Shown here: positions 8,488-16,923 of the stretch, piece after piece
Position numbering within the stretch: the first letter of the stretch is position 1
Layout of the letters: the number at the start of each line of letters is the position of its first letter
NCBI GenBank assembly: GCA_052161645.1
Contig: CP197414.1
Reading direction: 5' to 3' (one strand)
From: Laterigemmans sp052161645
Lineage (GTDB): Bacteria > Planctomycetota > Planctomycetia > Pirellulales > Pirellulaceae
Length of the DNA: 64,000 bases
Position numbers and translations under genes: made by a program
The notes under the pieces: model-generated
The model's input: the letters and a program-made list of their open reading frames with translations, nothing else
The model's database searches: none
What the model was told of the DNA's origin: nothing

Positions 8488-10057
8488 TTTTTATACCCCA
8501 GAACTTTTTCTTGCCTATTTTGGAGCCTAAGAGAATAATCGGACACGATGGAGGTTCAATTTTTTCACGGAAGGCAACCAGATGGTATCAGATTGGGTAG
8601 TTAGCGAGTTTGAAACTTTAGATCTTGGTCACTTGCAGCGAGAAAAGCGTGTCCGAGCGTTTGTAACCCAGGCAGCAAAGATCGGCGAATCGACGCCCGA
8701 TCGCACTCGTTCGAACGCCGAACTCAAAGGAATCTACCGCTTGACCGACAACTCAAACGTGGATGTCAACGAAATCTTCGACGCCCATCATCAGGCCACA
8801 AGAAAACGCTGCTCCGAGCATTCACATGTCTTTCTTTCCCAGGACACTAGCGAATTTGACCTGACTAAGCCCAAACAGCAAGTCGCCGGGGCCGGGCCGT
8901 TGGGAACTGACAAACGGGTCGGTTTTTTCTATCATCCGCTCTATGCCGTCAATCGGGACGGCCTTCCCCTGGGGGTCGTCGATCAGGTCTTGTGGACACG
9001 GGATCCGGCTTCACTGGAAGTGACCGCCAAGGAACGAAAAGCCAACCAAAAACGGCGATGTTTTGAAGAAAAGGAGAGCTGCCGGTGGCTTGAGATGATG
9101 CAAAGTGGTGAGCAAATCGCTCGATTAATGCCGCAAACTCAATTTACACTTTTGGCAGACAGCGAAGCCGATATCGGTGAATTGCTTACTCAAGCTAACG
9201 AGTTTCCCGATAACTTTGATTTTATCATTCGCCACTGCCGCACCGAGAAAATCATTGAAGCCAGAAACGCGTTGACCGGCGAGCCGATCGCGGGCGTCGA
9301 GACGATTGACGAAGCCCTTTCGAAGGTGTCCTGGCGAGGGGAAAAGACTGTTTGCATCGGCGGTCGCGACGCTCCGGTGCTTCCTGATGATACAAAGCGT
9401 GTTCGTAAGCAAGCTCGCATGTCCCGCGAGGCCTTGGTGCAGTATCGCTCTGTCCGCCTGAAGGTAGCCGGTGGTCGCCGCGTCGGTGGTGGGACATTGC
9501 CCAACGTGTGGATCAATGTGGTTGAATCGCTCGAGATCGCTCCGCCTGCTAGCGACTCGCCGATCCGCTGGGTTTTGTTGACGACGTTGCCGATCGGTAC
9601 AGCCCAAGAGATTAACGCGGTTCTCGAAGGTTACTGCGTCCGTTGGAGTGTCGAATTGTATTTCAAAACGCTCAAGAGTGGTTTGAATGTGGAGGACATG
9701 AAGTACGAAACGCTGGAGCGATATCTTCGGGCGTTCTCGATGTTGACGGTAGTTGCTTGGCGAGTGGAATACCTCAAGGGGGCGACGCGGAGCGATCCGG
9801 ATGCCCCATGCACGGAATACTTTACTGATCAAGAGTGGATGGCGGTGATGCTCTTTTTGCATCGTCGACCGGTGAAGCCGAACGAGCCACCGACGATGGA
9901 GATATTTATGAAATCGATCGCTATGCTCGGTGGCTACATCAACAAGAAAGCACAAGGTCCTCCAGGCTCCAAAACAATTTGGCGAGGAATGAGCCGTTTC
10001 TCAACGATCGTCGAAGCCTACGCTGTGTTCTCTCAAATGAGTTCTGGGGTATAAAAA
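8488..10057 (+). mobile_element. Complete IS4-family insertion sequence, 1570 bp
   Basis: Perfect 18-bp terminal inverted repeats (8488-8505 and 10040-10057, reading TTTTTATACCCCAGAACT inward) bound one transposase gene, with a 12-bp target duplication outside. The transposase stop codon lies inside the right terminal repeat. Both ends, the gene and both duplication copies are intact, which points to recent insertion and possible activity. It interrupts the fourth unit of a 31-bp tandem repeat. No passenger genes are present. Confidence 0.95.
8582..10054 (+). CDS. IS4-family (Tn5/IS50-like) DDE transposase
   Basis: A 490-aa transposase that cuts and joins the IS ends. The N-terminus resembles Tn5-type transposases (terminal-repeat DNA-binding segment, residues 1-70, with ELKGIYRLTDN). 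The catalytic triad can be assigned: Asp88 in SQDTSEF, Asp193 in LLADSEADI and Glu358 in the IS4-family signature Y-(2)-R-(3)-E-(6)-K, here Y351, R354, E358, K365. The frame is uninterrupted and full length, so the enzyme is probably functional. A G-rich stretch precedes the ATG only weakly (GGAAGGCAACCAG). The gene ends within the right inverted repeat. Confidence 0.96.
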   Translation: MVSDWVVSEFETLDLGHLQREKRVRAFVTQAAKIGESTPDRTRSNAELKGIYRLTDNSNVDVNEIFDAHHQATRKRCSEHSHVFLSQDTSEFDLTKPKQQVAGAGPLGTDKRVGFFYHPLYAVNRDGLPLGVVDQVLWTRDPASLEVTAKERKANQKRRCFEEKESCRWLEMMQSGEQIARLMPQTQFTLLADSEADIGELLTQANEFPDNFDFIIRHCRTEKIIEARNALTGEPIAGVETIDEALSKVSWRGEKTVCIGGRDAPVLPDDTKRVRKQARMSREALVQYRSVRLKVAGGRRVGGGTLPNVWINVVESLEIAPPASDSPIRWVLLTTLPIGTAQEINAVLEGYCVRWSVELYFKTLKSGLNVEDMKYETLERYLRAFSMLTVVAWRVEYLKGATRSDPDAPCTEYFTDQEWMAVMLFLHRRPVKPNEPPTMEIFMKSIAMLGGYINKKAQGPPGSKTIWRGMSRFSTIVEAYAVFSQMSSGV

Positions 10058-10080
10058 GGCAAGGATGCCTATTCCACTTG
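10058..10080 (+). repeat. Right target duplication and remainder of the interrupted repeat unit
   Basis: The second GGCAAGGATGCC (10058-10069) is followed by TATTCCACTTG, which completes the repeat unit broken at 8487. Beyond it, 10081-10193 is the leader of the aminopeptidase gene and shows no further repeat. Confidence 0.9.
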
Positions 10081-10193
10081 TTCTGGGCCGATGGCTTTGG
10101 GGGCCAGTCATCTGGGGTTGAGTTTGTTAAACTGGGAGCTAATCGTGGATCTATTAATTCTTTTTCAATCGCACCCTCTGTTTTTGAGTCGCA

Positions 10194-11270
10194 ATGCTTC
10201 CCGCCGCCCTCGATTTTTTTCTATCAGCTCTTCGTACTCCCAGTCCGTCCGGCTATGAGGAACGCATCCAGCAGCTGACGGCTGGCTATCTGCGTCCCCA
10301 CGCGGACGCAATCAAGATCGACATTCATGGCAATTTGATTGCAACAAAACAAGCGGGCGAGCAGGCACCCCGTTTGATGTTCGCTGGTCACTGTGACCAA
10401 ATCGGCATGCTGGTTAGCCACATCGATGAGCAGGGGTTTGTTTACGCGCAGACCATTGGCGGCTGGGATCCCCAACAATTGATTGGGCAAGCGATGACGA
10501 TCTGGACTCGCCAAGGCCCGATTCACGCCGCTATCAGCCGCAAGCCGATCCATTTGCTGAATTCAAAAGAACGTGAACAGGTGGTTCAGCTCGAGCAAAT
10601 GTGGCTCGACATTGGCGCAAATGATCACGATCAGGCAGCCAGCTTGATCGAAATTGGTGACCCGATCACTCTGCGGTTGGAACATCGCGATTTGCAGAAT
10701 GAGTTGATCTGCGGTCCTGGTTTGGATAACAAGACTGGCATGTGGACTGTCGTCGAAGCCTTTCGCCGGGCCGCGACCGAGAAGCTCGATTGTTCGCTGC
10801 ACTGTGTGTCGACGGTGCAAGAAGAGATCGGCCTGCGGGGTGCCAAAACGGCTGCCGAGTCGATTGCTCCGCACGTTGCCATCGCTGTCGATGTGACCCA
10901 CGCCTCCGATTGCCCCACGATCGACAAGTCGCAGCAGGGTGTGATTCGTTTGGGCGGCGGTCCAGTCTTATACCGCGGTCCCAACGTGAACCCGGTGGTT
11001 TTCAAACGGCTGGTCGAGCTGGCCAAGTCGCATCAAATTCCTTATCAAATTGCCGCCATCGGACGAGCCGCCTCGAATGATGCCAATGTTTTGCAGTTGA
11101 GCAGCGGTGGTGTGGCGACAGGTCTGGTGGCAATCCCCAACCGTTATATGCACAGCGCCGTGGAAGTCTGCTCGAAGGAGGACATCGACCACGCTGCGGA
11201 GCTGTTGGCCAAGTTTGCCATCTCACTCTCCGCACGCGATGATTTTACACCACGTTCAATAGTGGAATAG
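10194..11270 (+). CDS. M42 family metallopeptidase (glutamyl aminopeptidase/endoglucanase-type)
   Basis: A 358-aa cytoplasmic di-metal aminopeptidase that removes N-terminal residues from peptides; relatives form 12-subunit tetrahedral particles. Ligands expected for the family are all visible: His66 and Asp68 in AGHCDQIG, bridging Asp178 in LDNKTG, Glu210-Glu211 in VQEEIGLRGA, Asp233 in VDVTHA and His320 in YMHSAVE. The last residues (SIVE) and the TAG stop are encoded by the start of a dispersed palindromic repeat (GTGGAATAG), so the natural C-terminus may have been trimmed or extended by repeat insertion. It is convergent with folP; the IS upstream leaves only about 120 bp for a promoter. 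Confidence 0.93.
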   Translation: MLPAALDFFLSALRTPSPSGYEERIQQLTAGYLRPHADAIKIDIHGNLIATKQAGEQAPRLMFAGHCDQIGMLVSHIDEQGFVYAQTIGGWDPQQLIGQAMTIWTRQGPIHAAISRKPIHLLNSKEREQVVQLEQMWLDIGANDHDQAASLIEIGDPITLRLEHRDLQNELICGPGLDNKTGMWTVVEAFRRAATEKLDCSLHCVSTVQEEIGLRGAKTAAESIAPHVAIAVDVTHASDCPTIDKSQQGVIRLGGGPVLYRGPNVNPVVFKRLVELAKSHQIPYQIAAIGRAASNDANVLQLSSGGVATGLVAIPNRYMHSAVEVCSKEDIDHAAELLAKFAISLSARDDFTPRSIVE

Positions 11271-11365
11271 GCTACCAGCCTGTAGGTAGTGTTCAGCAGT
11301 GGAATAGGCTTCCAGCCTGTAAATAGTACCGTCCGGCCTCTTACAGGCTGGAAGCCTATTCCACT
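11249..11365. repeat. Palindromic REP-like repeat cluster between convergent genes
   Basis: Three copies of a unit with AGTGGAATAGGCT-(T/A)-CCAGCCTGTA are seen: 11261-11284 and 11298-11322 on plus, and 11341-11365 on minus. The last two form a perfect 25-bp inverted repeat with an 18-base loop, a strong hairpin that could end transcription from both sides. Each outer unit provides an in-frame GTG-GAA-TAG that stops the gene running into it (M42 peptidase on plus, folP on minus). CCACGTTCAAT before the first copy also precedes the 31-bp repeats at 8.4 kb. Confidence 0.9.
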
Positions 11366-12210
11366 TGGCAAACAGTGTATAGCTTCAACGCTTGGACGGT
11401 TTCTGCTACGTCGTGCACTCTTAATACTTGCACGCCGCTGGATGCCAACGCTAAAGATACGCCAAGTGTTCCAGCTAGCCGATTGGTCGTCTTGTCGGCC
11501 AACACGTGGGCAATAAAACCCTTGCGTGAATGACCTACTAACAATGGTTGGCCAATCGCCAGAAAGTGCTCCATTCCTCGCAACAACTCGATGTTCTGCG
11601 CATGCGTTTTCCCAAAGCCGATGCCCGGGTCAAGGCAGATCTTTGCGGTGGCAATGCCTGCCACTTGACATGCATGTAAACGCTCGCGGAGATAACTGGC
11701 AATCTCCGCAACCACGTCCTGATAAGTCGGTTGATTTTGCATTGTCTGCGGGGTGCCTTGCATGTGCATTGCACATATTCCCACCCCTGAATCGACTGCG
11801 ACGGCGAGCATCTGCGGATCACCGCTCAAACCAGTCACATCGTTGATGATTTCAGCACCTGCCGACACCGCTGCTGCGGCAACCGCCGCCTTGGATGTAT
11901 CGATCGACAACGGAATCGATAGTCGCTGGGTAAGCGCTTCAACCACAGGCATCACCCGCTCAAGCTCTTCGGATTCCGCGACGGGATCACTGTAGGGGCG
12001 GGTGCTCTCACCACCGACGTCGATGATCCCAGCCCCCGCGTCTTCCATTCGCAAGGCTTCATCGACTGCTTGCTTAGTACCTGCGTAACGTCCCCCGTCA
12101 GAAAAACTGTCGGGCGTAACGTTCAGAATCCCCATCACCACCGGTTGCGAACCGAACTGCATTGTCCGCGTCCGCAATTGCCAATGGTCTGCGTAGGTAG
12201 GCGTCCGCAT
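11356..12210 (-). CDS. folP: Dihydropteroate synthase
   Basis: Joins p-aminobenzoate to dihydropterin pyrophosphate in folate synthesis (cytoplasm). The 284-aa protein has the pterin-site signature GILNVTPDSFSDGG (residues 27-40), then DVGGESTRP, PLSIDTSKAA, INDVTG, the loop LDPGIGFGKT and GHSRKGF. The ATG shares one base with the sdhB stop (TGATG), so translation is coupled to the succinate dehydrogenase operon. The last codons GTG-GAA-TAG come from a dispersed repeat, so the final two residues may not be ancestral. Confidence 0.96.
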   Translation of the reverse strand: MRTPTYADHWQLRTRTMQFGSQPVVMGILNVTPDSFSDGGRYAGTKQAVDEALRMEDAGAGIIDVGGESTRPYSDPVAESEELERVMPVVEALTQRLSIPLSIDTSKAAVAAAAVSAGAEIINDVTGLSGDPQMLAVAVDSGVGICAMHMQGTPQTMQNQPTYQDVVAEIASYLRERLHACQVAGIATAKICLDPGIGFGKTHAQNIELLRGMEHFLAIGQPLLVGHSRKGFIAHVLADKTTNRLAGTLGVSLALASSGVQVLRVHDVAETVQALKLYTVCQVE

Positions 12211-13061
12211 CAGCGTTCGAAAAACTTCTTAACTAACTGCACCGTGGTGGCTCGACCCGCTCGCGCGATGGATGTGGTCAGCGGAATCTCCTTAGGACAG
12301 ACGGCCACGCAGTTTTGCGCGTTGCCACAATTGGTCACCCCACCTGGGCCGCTGAGTGCATCGAGCCGCTCGGACGCAAGATTTTTGCCGGTGGGGTTGT
12401 TGTTGAACAACATCGCTTGACTGATGGCGTGGGCACCAATGAAAGCCTGGTCGTAAGCTTGATTCTGACGAGCGGCGAATTCTTCGTCCGACTCACCTTC
12501 AAGCCGTTCCAACTCAATCTTGGTGTATTGTGGGCAAGCCTCCAAACAGCACCCGCAGCTCATGCATTGGCTGAGTGGATAGTTACGCTCCTGCTCCTTG
12601 CGGCTTTGGCGAGGTCCAGCGCCCATGTCGTAATAATTGTCGACTGGCACCCAACCTTTGATCCGCTGCAGACCACGGAACAATCGCTTGCGGTCAACCA
12701 TCAAGTCCCGCACGACCGGAAACTTGCTCATCGGTTCCAGCACGATTTCGTCCGGATTGTCTTCGAGCAAACGGTCGACCAGGGCGCTGCAGCTTTGCCG
12801 CACGCGACCGTTGATTACCATCGTGCAGGAGCCGCAAACTTCTTCCAAACAGCCGCAATCCCAAGCGACAGGCGTGACTCTTCTACCATCGATCGTGGAA
12901 GCTTGGGCCGCAATCCGCTGCAGCACGCTGATCACGTTCATCTCAGCTTCGTATTTGACGCGATGCAACTCCCAGTAAGGCTCAGCACCGGGGGCGTCTT
13001 GACGGCGGACGCGGACATTAATGAAGTCGGGCCGCTTGGGGTGATGGACTGGAGCAATCAT
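12210..13061 (-). CDS. sdhB: Succinate dehydrogenase/fumarate reductase iron-sulfur subunit
   Basis: Carries electrons from the flavoprotein to the membrane quinone. Starting at the ATG at 13059-13061 gives 283 aa. An N-terminal 2Fe-2S domain has the Cys cluster CGCLEEVCGSC; the C-terminal part has CMSCGCCLEACP and a further group NCGNAQNCVAVCP for the 4Fe-4S and 3Fe-4S centres. The frame is open upstream to 13118, but those 19 residues (MFVTY...) are hydrophobic and unlike SdhB starts, so I prefer the inner ATG. It lies 79 bp after sdhA and overlaps folP by one base. Confidence 0.94.
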   Translation of the reverse strand: MIAPVHHPKRPDFINVRVRRQDAPGAEPYWELHRVKYEAEMNVISVLQRIAAQASTIDGRRVTPVAWDCGCLEEVCGSCTMVINGRVRQSCSALVDRLLEDNPDEIVLEPMSKFPVVRDLMVDRKRLFRGLQRIKGWVPVDNYYDMGAGPRQSRKEQERNYPLSQCMSCGCCLEACPQYTKIELERLEGESDEEFAARQNQAYDQAFIGAHAISQAMLFNNNPTGKNLASERLDALSGPGGVTNCGNAQNCVAVCPKEIPLTTSIARAGRATTVQLVKKFFER

Positions 13062-13140
13062 ATGGCGACTCGGAACAAAAAAAGGAAACTGTTTCAGACA
13101 AATGTAGGTTACGAACAAATCAGCAGCGAAGATCGACTCG

Positions 13141-15114
13141 CTAGGATGCCGGTTGAGGTTCGGCTTGGGGACGCTTGGCCCGCTCCTTCCAGACCTGTTC
13201 GATCACCTCGGCACCCACCAAACCATAGAGACGCGGCCGGGGTGGAATCAGCGACGTGTCCACGTCTTCATACGTCAACTCGGGATCAGTGCCATTCCAA
13301 CTTGCAATGGTGCTCTTTAAATACTTGCGATTGTTCTCCTCAAACGCATCGCACCAAGCCTCCGCCTGGCGTCGGCGTTCGGTCGGATCTTCGGAAGTCA
13401 AACTGGGCTTCTCGAATTCTGGTTTGAAGTGGGCTCCGCGACATTCATCACGCTGCAGGGCACCCTTCAAAATGGCCTTGGCCAGCGGGAACATATCTTG
13501 CACCGCCTTGGCGAAAATGACGTTCTGATTCGTCCAGTTGCCATGGTCTGACAGCGAAACTTTCATTGCGCGTTCATGGAGTTCCGACACCGTGGCATAC
13601 GCATCTTGCAACTGTTTGTTTTCGCGAACCACCGTTGCCGCGCGCGTCATCACGTCGCCCAATTCTTGGTGGATCAAATAGGGGTTCTCGTCGCTGTCCC
13701 CGCCACCATGCAACAAGCTGCTGTGACGCTCTTGCTGCTGCTTGACGGCCGATTCCAACAGCGTCGAGGGAATGTCCTTGTATCCACCCGCTTGCTTGTC
13801 AGCATACGCAATCATCGATGGCGCGGAGAATAAACCTGAGAAAATACAGCTGAGCAGCGAGTTGGCTCCCAATCGATTAGCACCGTGATAGTGGTAATCG
13901 CACTCTCCGATTGCGTACAAACCTTCAATGTTCGTCATTTGGTTTTGCGGGGCACCCGCTTGCAGACCACCATCAGCGCCCTTGACGTAGTCGGCCCACA
14001 ATCCGCCCATGCTGTAGTGCACCGCCGGGAAAATTTTCATGGGCTCGAAACGCGGATCGACACCTTGGAATTTTTCGTAAATTTCCAAAATCCCGCCCAG
14101 CTTACGATCGAGTTCGGCTTTGGGGATGTGCGTTAGGTCCAGGTACACCGACATTCTGTCCGGTTCGACGCTGAGCCCTTCGTTGACGCAAATGTTAAAA
14201 ATTTCCCGAGTTGCGATATCGCGTGGGACTAGGTTCCCGTAAGCCGGATAACGATCTTCCAAGAAGTAATAGCGTTCATCCTCGCGAATTTCGGTCGGAT
14301 CCCGGGAGTCTTGCGGTTGTTTGGGAACCCACACGCGGCCCCCTTCCCCACGCGCCGACTCGCTCATCAAACGCAGCTTGTCCGCACCCGGAATGGCGGT
14401 CGGGTGAACTTGGATAAATTCGCCATTGCCATACTTGGCACCGGCTTGGAAGCAACGGCTCGCCGCACTGCCGTTGCAGAATACGCTCATCGTGCTGCGA
14501 CCATAAATCAAGCCACAACCTCCCGTCGCCACAACCGCCGCGTCGGCGGGGAAGGCGCGGATTTCCATGGTCACCATGTCTTGGGCGACAACTCCCCGGC
14601 AGCGGCCAGTCTCGTCTTGAATGGGGGCGAGAAAGTCCCAAAATTCGAACTTGCGGACCAAGCCTTCCGACTCATAACGTCGCACTTGCTCGTCAAGTGC
14701 ATAGAGCAATTGTTGGCCGGTGGTCGCTCCGGCAAACGCGGTTCGCTTGTACAGTGTGCCGCCAAAACGACGTCGGTCGATGAAGCCTTCCCCGGTGCGA
14801 TTGAAGGGAACGCCGAGGCGATCCATCAACTCAATTACCTTGGGGGCCGCGAAAGCCATTTCTTTAACTGGCGGCTGGTGGTTGAGAAAGTCGCCACCGT
14901 AGACCGTGTCGTCAAAGTGTTTCCACTCGTCGTCCCCCAGTTGCCGTGTGGCATCATTACAGGAGTTGATGCCCCCTTGGGCACAGACGCTGTGGGAACG
15001 TTTGACTGGCGTCAGGCTGACCAGGTCAACTTCCATCCCCAGTTCCGCCAGCTTCATGGTGGCGGCAAGGCCGGCGAGGCCGCCGCCGACAACGACTATG
15101 CGATGATTCGCCAT
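13141..15114 (-). CDS. sdhA: Succinate dehydrogenase flavoprotein subunit
   Basis: Oxidises succinate to fumarate using covalently bound FAD on the cytoplasmic membrane face. The 657-aa protein has the dinucleotide fold GGGLAGLA at the N-terminus, the FAD-attachment region HSVCAQGGIN, QVHPTAIPG, HYSMGGLW, ECDYHYHGANRLGANSLLS and the active-site region RDECRGAHFKPEF. Sequence style and the order C-A-B match the Bacillus/epsilon-type enzymes with a single cytochrome b558 anchor and menaquinone, not the E. coli SdhCDAB type. It sits between sdhC and sdhB in one operon. Confidence 0.96.
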   Translation of the reverse strand: MANHRIVVVGGGLAGLAATMKLAELGMEVDLVSLTPVKRSHSVCAQGGINSCNDATRQLGDDEWKHFDDTVYGGDFLNHQPPVKEMAFAAPKVIELMDRLGVPFNRTGEGFIDRRRFGGTLYKRTAFAGATTGQQLLYALDEQVRRYESEGLVRKFEFWDFLAPIQDETGRCRGVVAQDMVTMEIRAFPADAAVVATGGCGLIYGRSTMSVFCNGSAASRCFQAGAKYGNGEFIQVHPTAIPGADKLRLMSESARGEGGRVWVPKQPQDSRDPTEIREDERYYFLEDRYPAYGNLVPRDIATREIFNICVNEGLSVEPDRMSVYLDLTHIPKAELDRKLGGILEIYEKFQGVDPRFEPMKIFPAVHYSMGGLWADYVKGADGGLQAGAPQNQMTNIEGLYAIGECDYHYHGANRLGANSLLSCIFSGLFSAPSMIAYADKQAGGYKDIPSTLLESAVKQQQERHSSLLHGGGDSDENPYLIHQELGDVMTRAATVVRENKQLQDAYATVSELHERAMKVSLSDHGNWTNQNVIFAKAVQDMFPLAKAILKGALQRDECRGAHFKPEFEKPSLTSEDPTERRRQAEAWCDAFEENNRKYLKSTIASWNGTDPELTYEDVDTSLIPPRPRLYGLVGAEVIEQVWKERAKRPQAEPQPAS

Positions 15115-15209
15115 GAGGGTCTTTGCTCCGTGAAGTTAGGTCAATCAAAAAATTAGGGGCTCAGCGGTTGTCCGCCCAGTGGGGCCCGCTGTCTATTCGG
15201 GCCCGCTGT

Positions 15210-16166
15210 CTATTTCTGTTCAGTTTGGCTGGCCGGAACGACCACAGGTTTCTCCTCGGCTTTTACGGCTTCGCTTTCCGTACTCACCTTAGTCATCTCT
15301 TCGCCAGCGGCCGGTGCTGTCGGATCGCTCGCTAGAGGGATCGCGGAAATCTCTGGTTCCGCACGCCGTTTGTAAGGAGCGTCGGGCACCAGTTCGGCGG
15401 CCCGTGCTTCTCGGTACATGCGATCTTCAATCTCCATCGCCTCGACGGGGTCTTGCGATACCGCAGCCCACCATGCGCTTGTTCCAATAACCGCTAAACC
15501 GAGTCCGAAGACCACACATAGTTTTAAAGCTCGGTTTTGGGCTTCGGGGGTCAGCCACAATCCCCAAGTGATCCCGGCCGTCCATAAACCGTTGGCCAGG
15601 TGGAATACGGTGGAAAGTACGCCGATCAGATAAAACGCTGGCCAGGCTACTCCGTCAAGCGCTTCTGCCAATGTCGAGGCGGCGCTGTAGGGGCGAAATC
15701 TGGCCATCCCCAGCGGTTCAGCGACATATTCGAGCCACGGTTTGAAATGAAACCAGCCGTGCAGGTGGAAGACGTGGGTAATCAAAAATACCAAGGCAAT
15801 TAGCCCAGTCCAACGCTGCCAGGCATAGCGGCGGTTGGAACCGTAGCGGTAATTGCTGGTGTTTGATTTTCCGGTGCGGACGATCCAAACCCCAATTAAA
15901 CCGTGAAACAACAGCGGAGCAAAGATAAGGCCCCACTCGATCAGCGGCAAAACTGCCCCAAGGCTGTGGATTTGCATCACGGCCCGCTGGAACGTCGCTG
16001 GGCCGTTGAGCAGGCTGGCGTTCGTCGTCAGGTGCACAACCATGTAGGCACCGAGGGGAACGATGCCAGTCAGAGAGTGCAGCCGGCGAATCGCGAACTC
16101 GTGGCGATAAAAAAATGATGTACTGCTGGTGTCGGACACGAAAGTCAATCCCTGGGCTACCCGCAA
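15210..16166 (-). CDS. sdhC: Succinate dehydrogenase cytochrome b558 subunit
   Basis: The membrane anchor that binds haem and quinone. The 318-aa protein has about five or six hydrophobic segments between residues 28 and 235, with His residues in RRLHSLTG, MVVHLTTN, IHSLGA, THVFHLHG and FHLANGLW that are candidates for haem ligands. After the last helix there is a soluble tail of roughly 80 residues, rich in Ala, Glu and Pro, not expected in this family (usually 200-250 aa). First gene of the sdhCAB-folP operon; its promoter should lie in 16167-16530. Confidence 0.92.
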   Translation of the reverse strand: MRVAQGLTFVSDTSSTSFFYRHEFAIRRLHSLTGIVPLGAYMVVHLTTNASLLNGPATFQRAVMQIHSLGAVLPLIEWGLIFAPLLFHGLIGVWIVRTGKSNTSNYRYGSNRRYAWQRWTGLIALVFLITHVFHLHGWFHFKPWLEYVAEPLGMARFRPYSAASTLAEALDGVAWPAFYLIGVLSTVFHLANGLWTAGITWGLWLTPEAQNRALKLCVVFGLGLAVIGTSAWWAAVSQDPVEAMEIEDRMYREARAAELVPDAPYKRRAEPEISAIPLASDPTAPAAGEEMTKVSTESEAVKAEEKPVVVPASQTEQK

Positions 16167-16530
16167 GAGGGGCGGAGTGCGAACCGAGTAAAATCTGGGT
16201 TTGATTACGTTACGCTAGGGCTACCGCAGCCGCCAGCGGAAAAATAACTGTGACACTCACGTATCGGTGCCGAATTTCGGCACTTTTTGGCAGTCGCGCT
16301 GCCGTTTTCAATACTTCTTCGGCAATCAGCGGGGAGCCGAACCAATCGGAATTTTCCTTCCCATGAGTGTAAACCGCAATCGAGCTTGGGCAAAGCCGAG
16401 GGGAATGGCATTCTGCTTGCTTATCTTCCCACCGGCACGATTTTCGTGTCATAATGACAGGATCAGGCGAACGAGACTTGAAGTTTCAGATTTCGCGGTC
16501 TTGGTTTCTAAACCAGAGTGAGAGCCAGAG
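16167..16530. other. Divergent intergenic region with a hairpin followed by five T
   Basis: Separates sdhC (minus) from a receiver-domain gene (plus). At 16267-16283 GTGCCGA-ATT-TCGGCAC forms a tight hairpin followed directly by TTTTT (16284-16288), the look of a factor-independent terminator on the plus strand. As there is no plus-strand gene before it, it could end a short leader or small RNA. No coding frame convinced me here. Confidence 0.45.
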
Positions 16531-16923
16531 ATGCTGGCGAGTCCAACCTTATTGATTACCGATGATGATGCTGCGCTGCGCGAGTCGCTAGCAACAGCCT
16601 TTACGCGTCGTGGGTTCAAGGTCACGTTGGCGGAAGATGGCCAACGCGGCCTGGATATCGCTCGTCGGAAGGGAATTCACCTCGTCTTGGTCGATTATCA
16701 GATGCCCAAATTGACCGGGTTGGAGATGTTGGCCGCGCTGCGCGAGATTCGCCCCGACCTGCCTTGCATTCTGATGAGCGCGGCGCTCGATGAGGTGGTG
16801 CGGAGCGAAGCGGAGAAGATGCGAGCTTACGGGGTGATGAGCAAGCCGTTGCGGTTGAGCGAAATCGACCGCATTGTCCGGCAAGCGATGCGTAAATTTT
16901 ACGGCTGGGCGGCTGAGGATTGA
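16531..16923 (+). CDS. Stand-alone response-regulator receiver protein (CheY-like)
   Basis: A 130-aa single receiver domain with no output domain. The acidic pair Asp11-Asp12, phospho-acceptor Asp55 in LVLVDYQMPK, Ser83 in LMSAA and Lys105 in MSKP are all in place, so it should be phosphorylated by a histidine kinase. No kinase gene is adjacent. Its last 25 bases overlap the end of a convergent SPFH gene, an arrangement that would make long 3' overlapping transcripts. The partner and output are unknown. Confidence 0.9.
   Translation: MLASPTLLITDDDAALRESLATAFTRRGFKVTLAEDGQRGLDIARRKGIHLVLVDYQMPKLTGLEMLAALREIRPDLPCILMSAALDEVVRSEAEKMRAYGVMSKPLRLSEIDRIVRQAMRKFYGWAAED

Noticed and set aside
9125..9955. 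276-codon minus-strand frame inside the IS
   Set aside because: Antisense shadow of the transposase; His/Arg-rich with no domain.
12315..13427. 370-codon plus-strand frame
   Set aside because: Antisense to sdhB and sdhA, which are certain.
14311..15156. 281-codon plus-strand frame
   Set aside because: Antisense shadow of sdhA.
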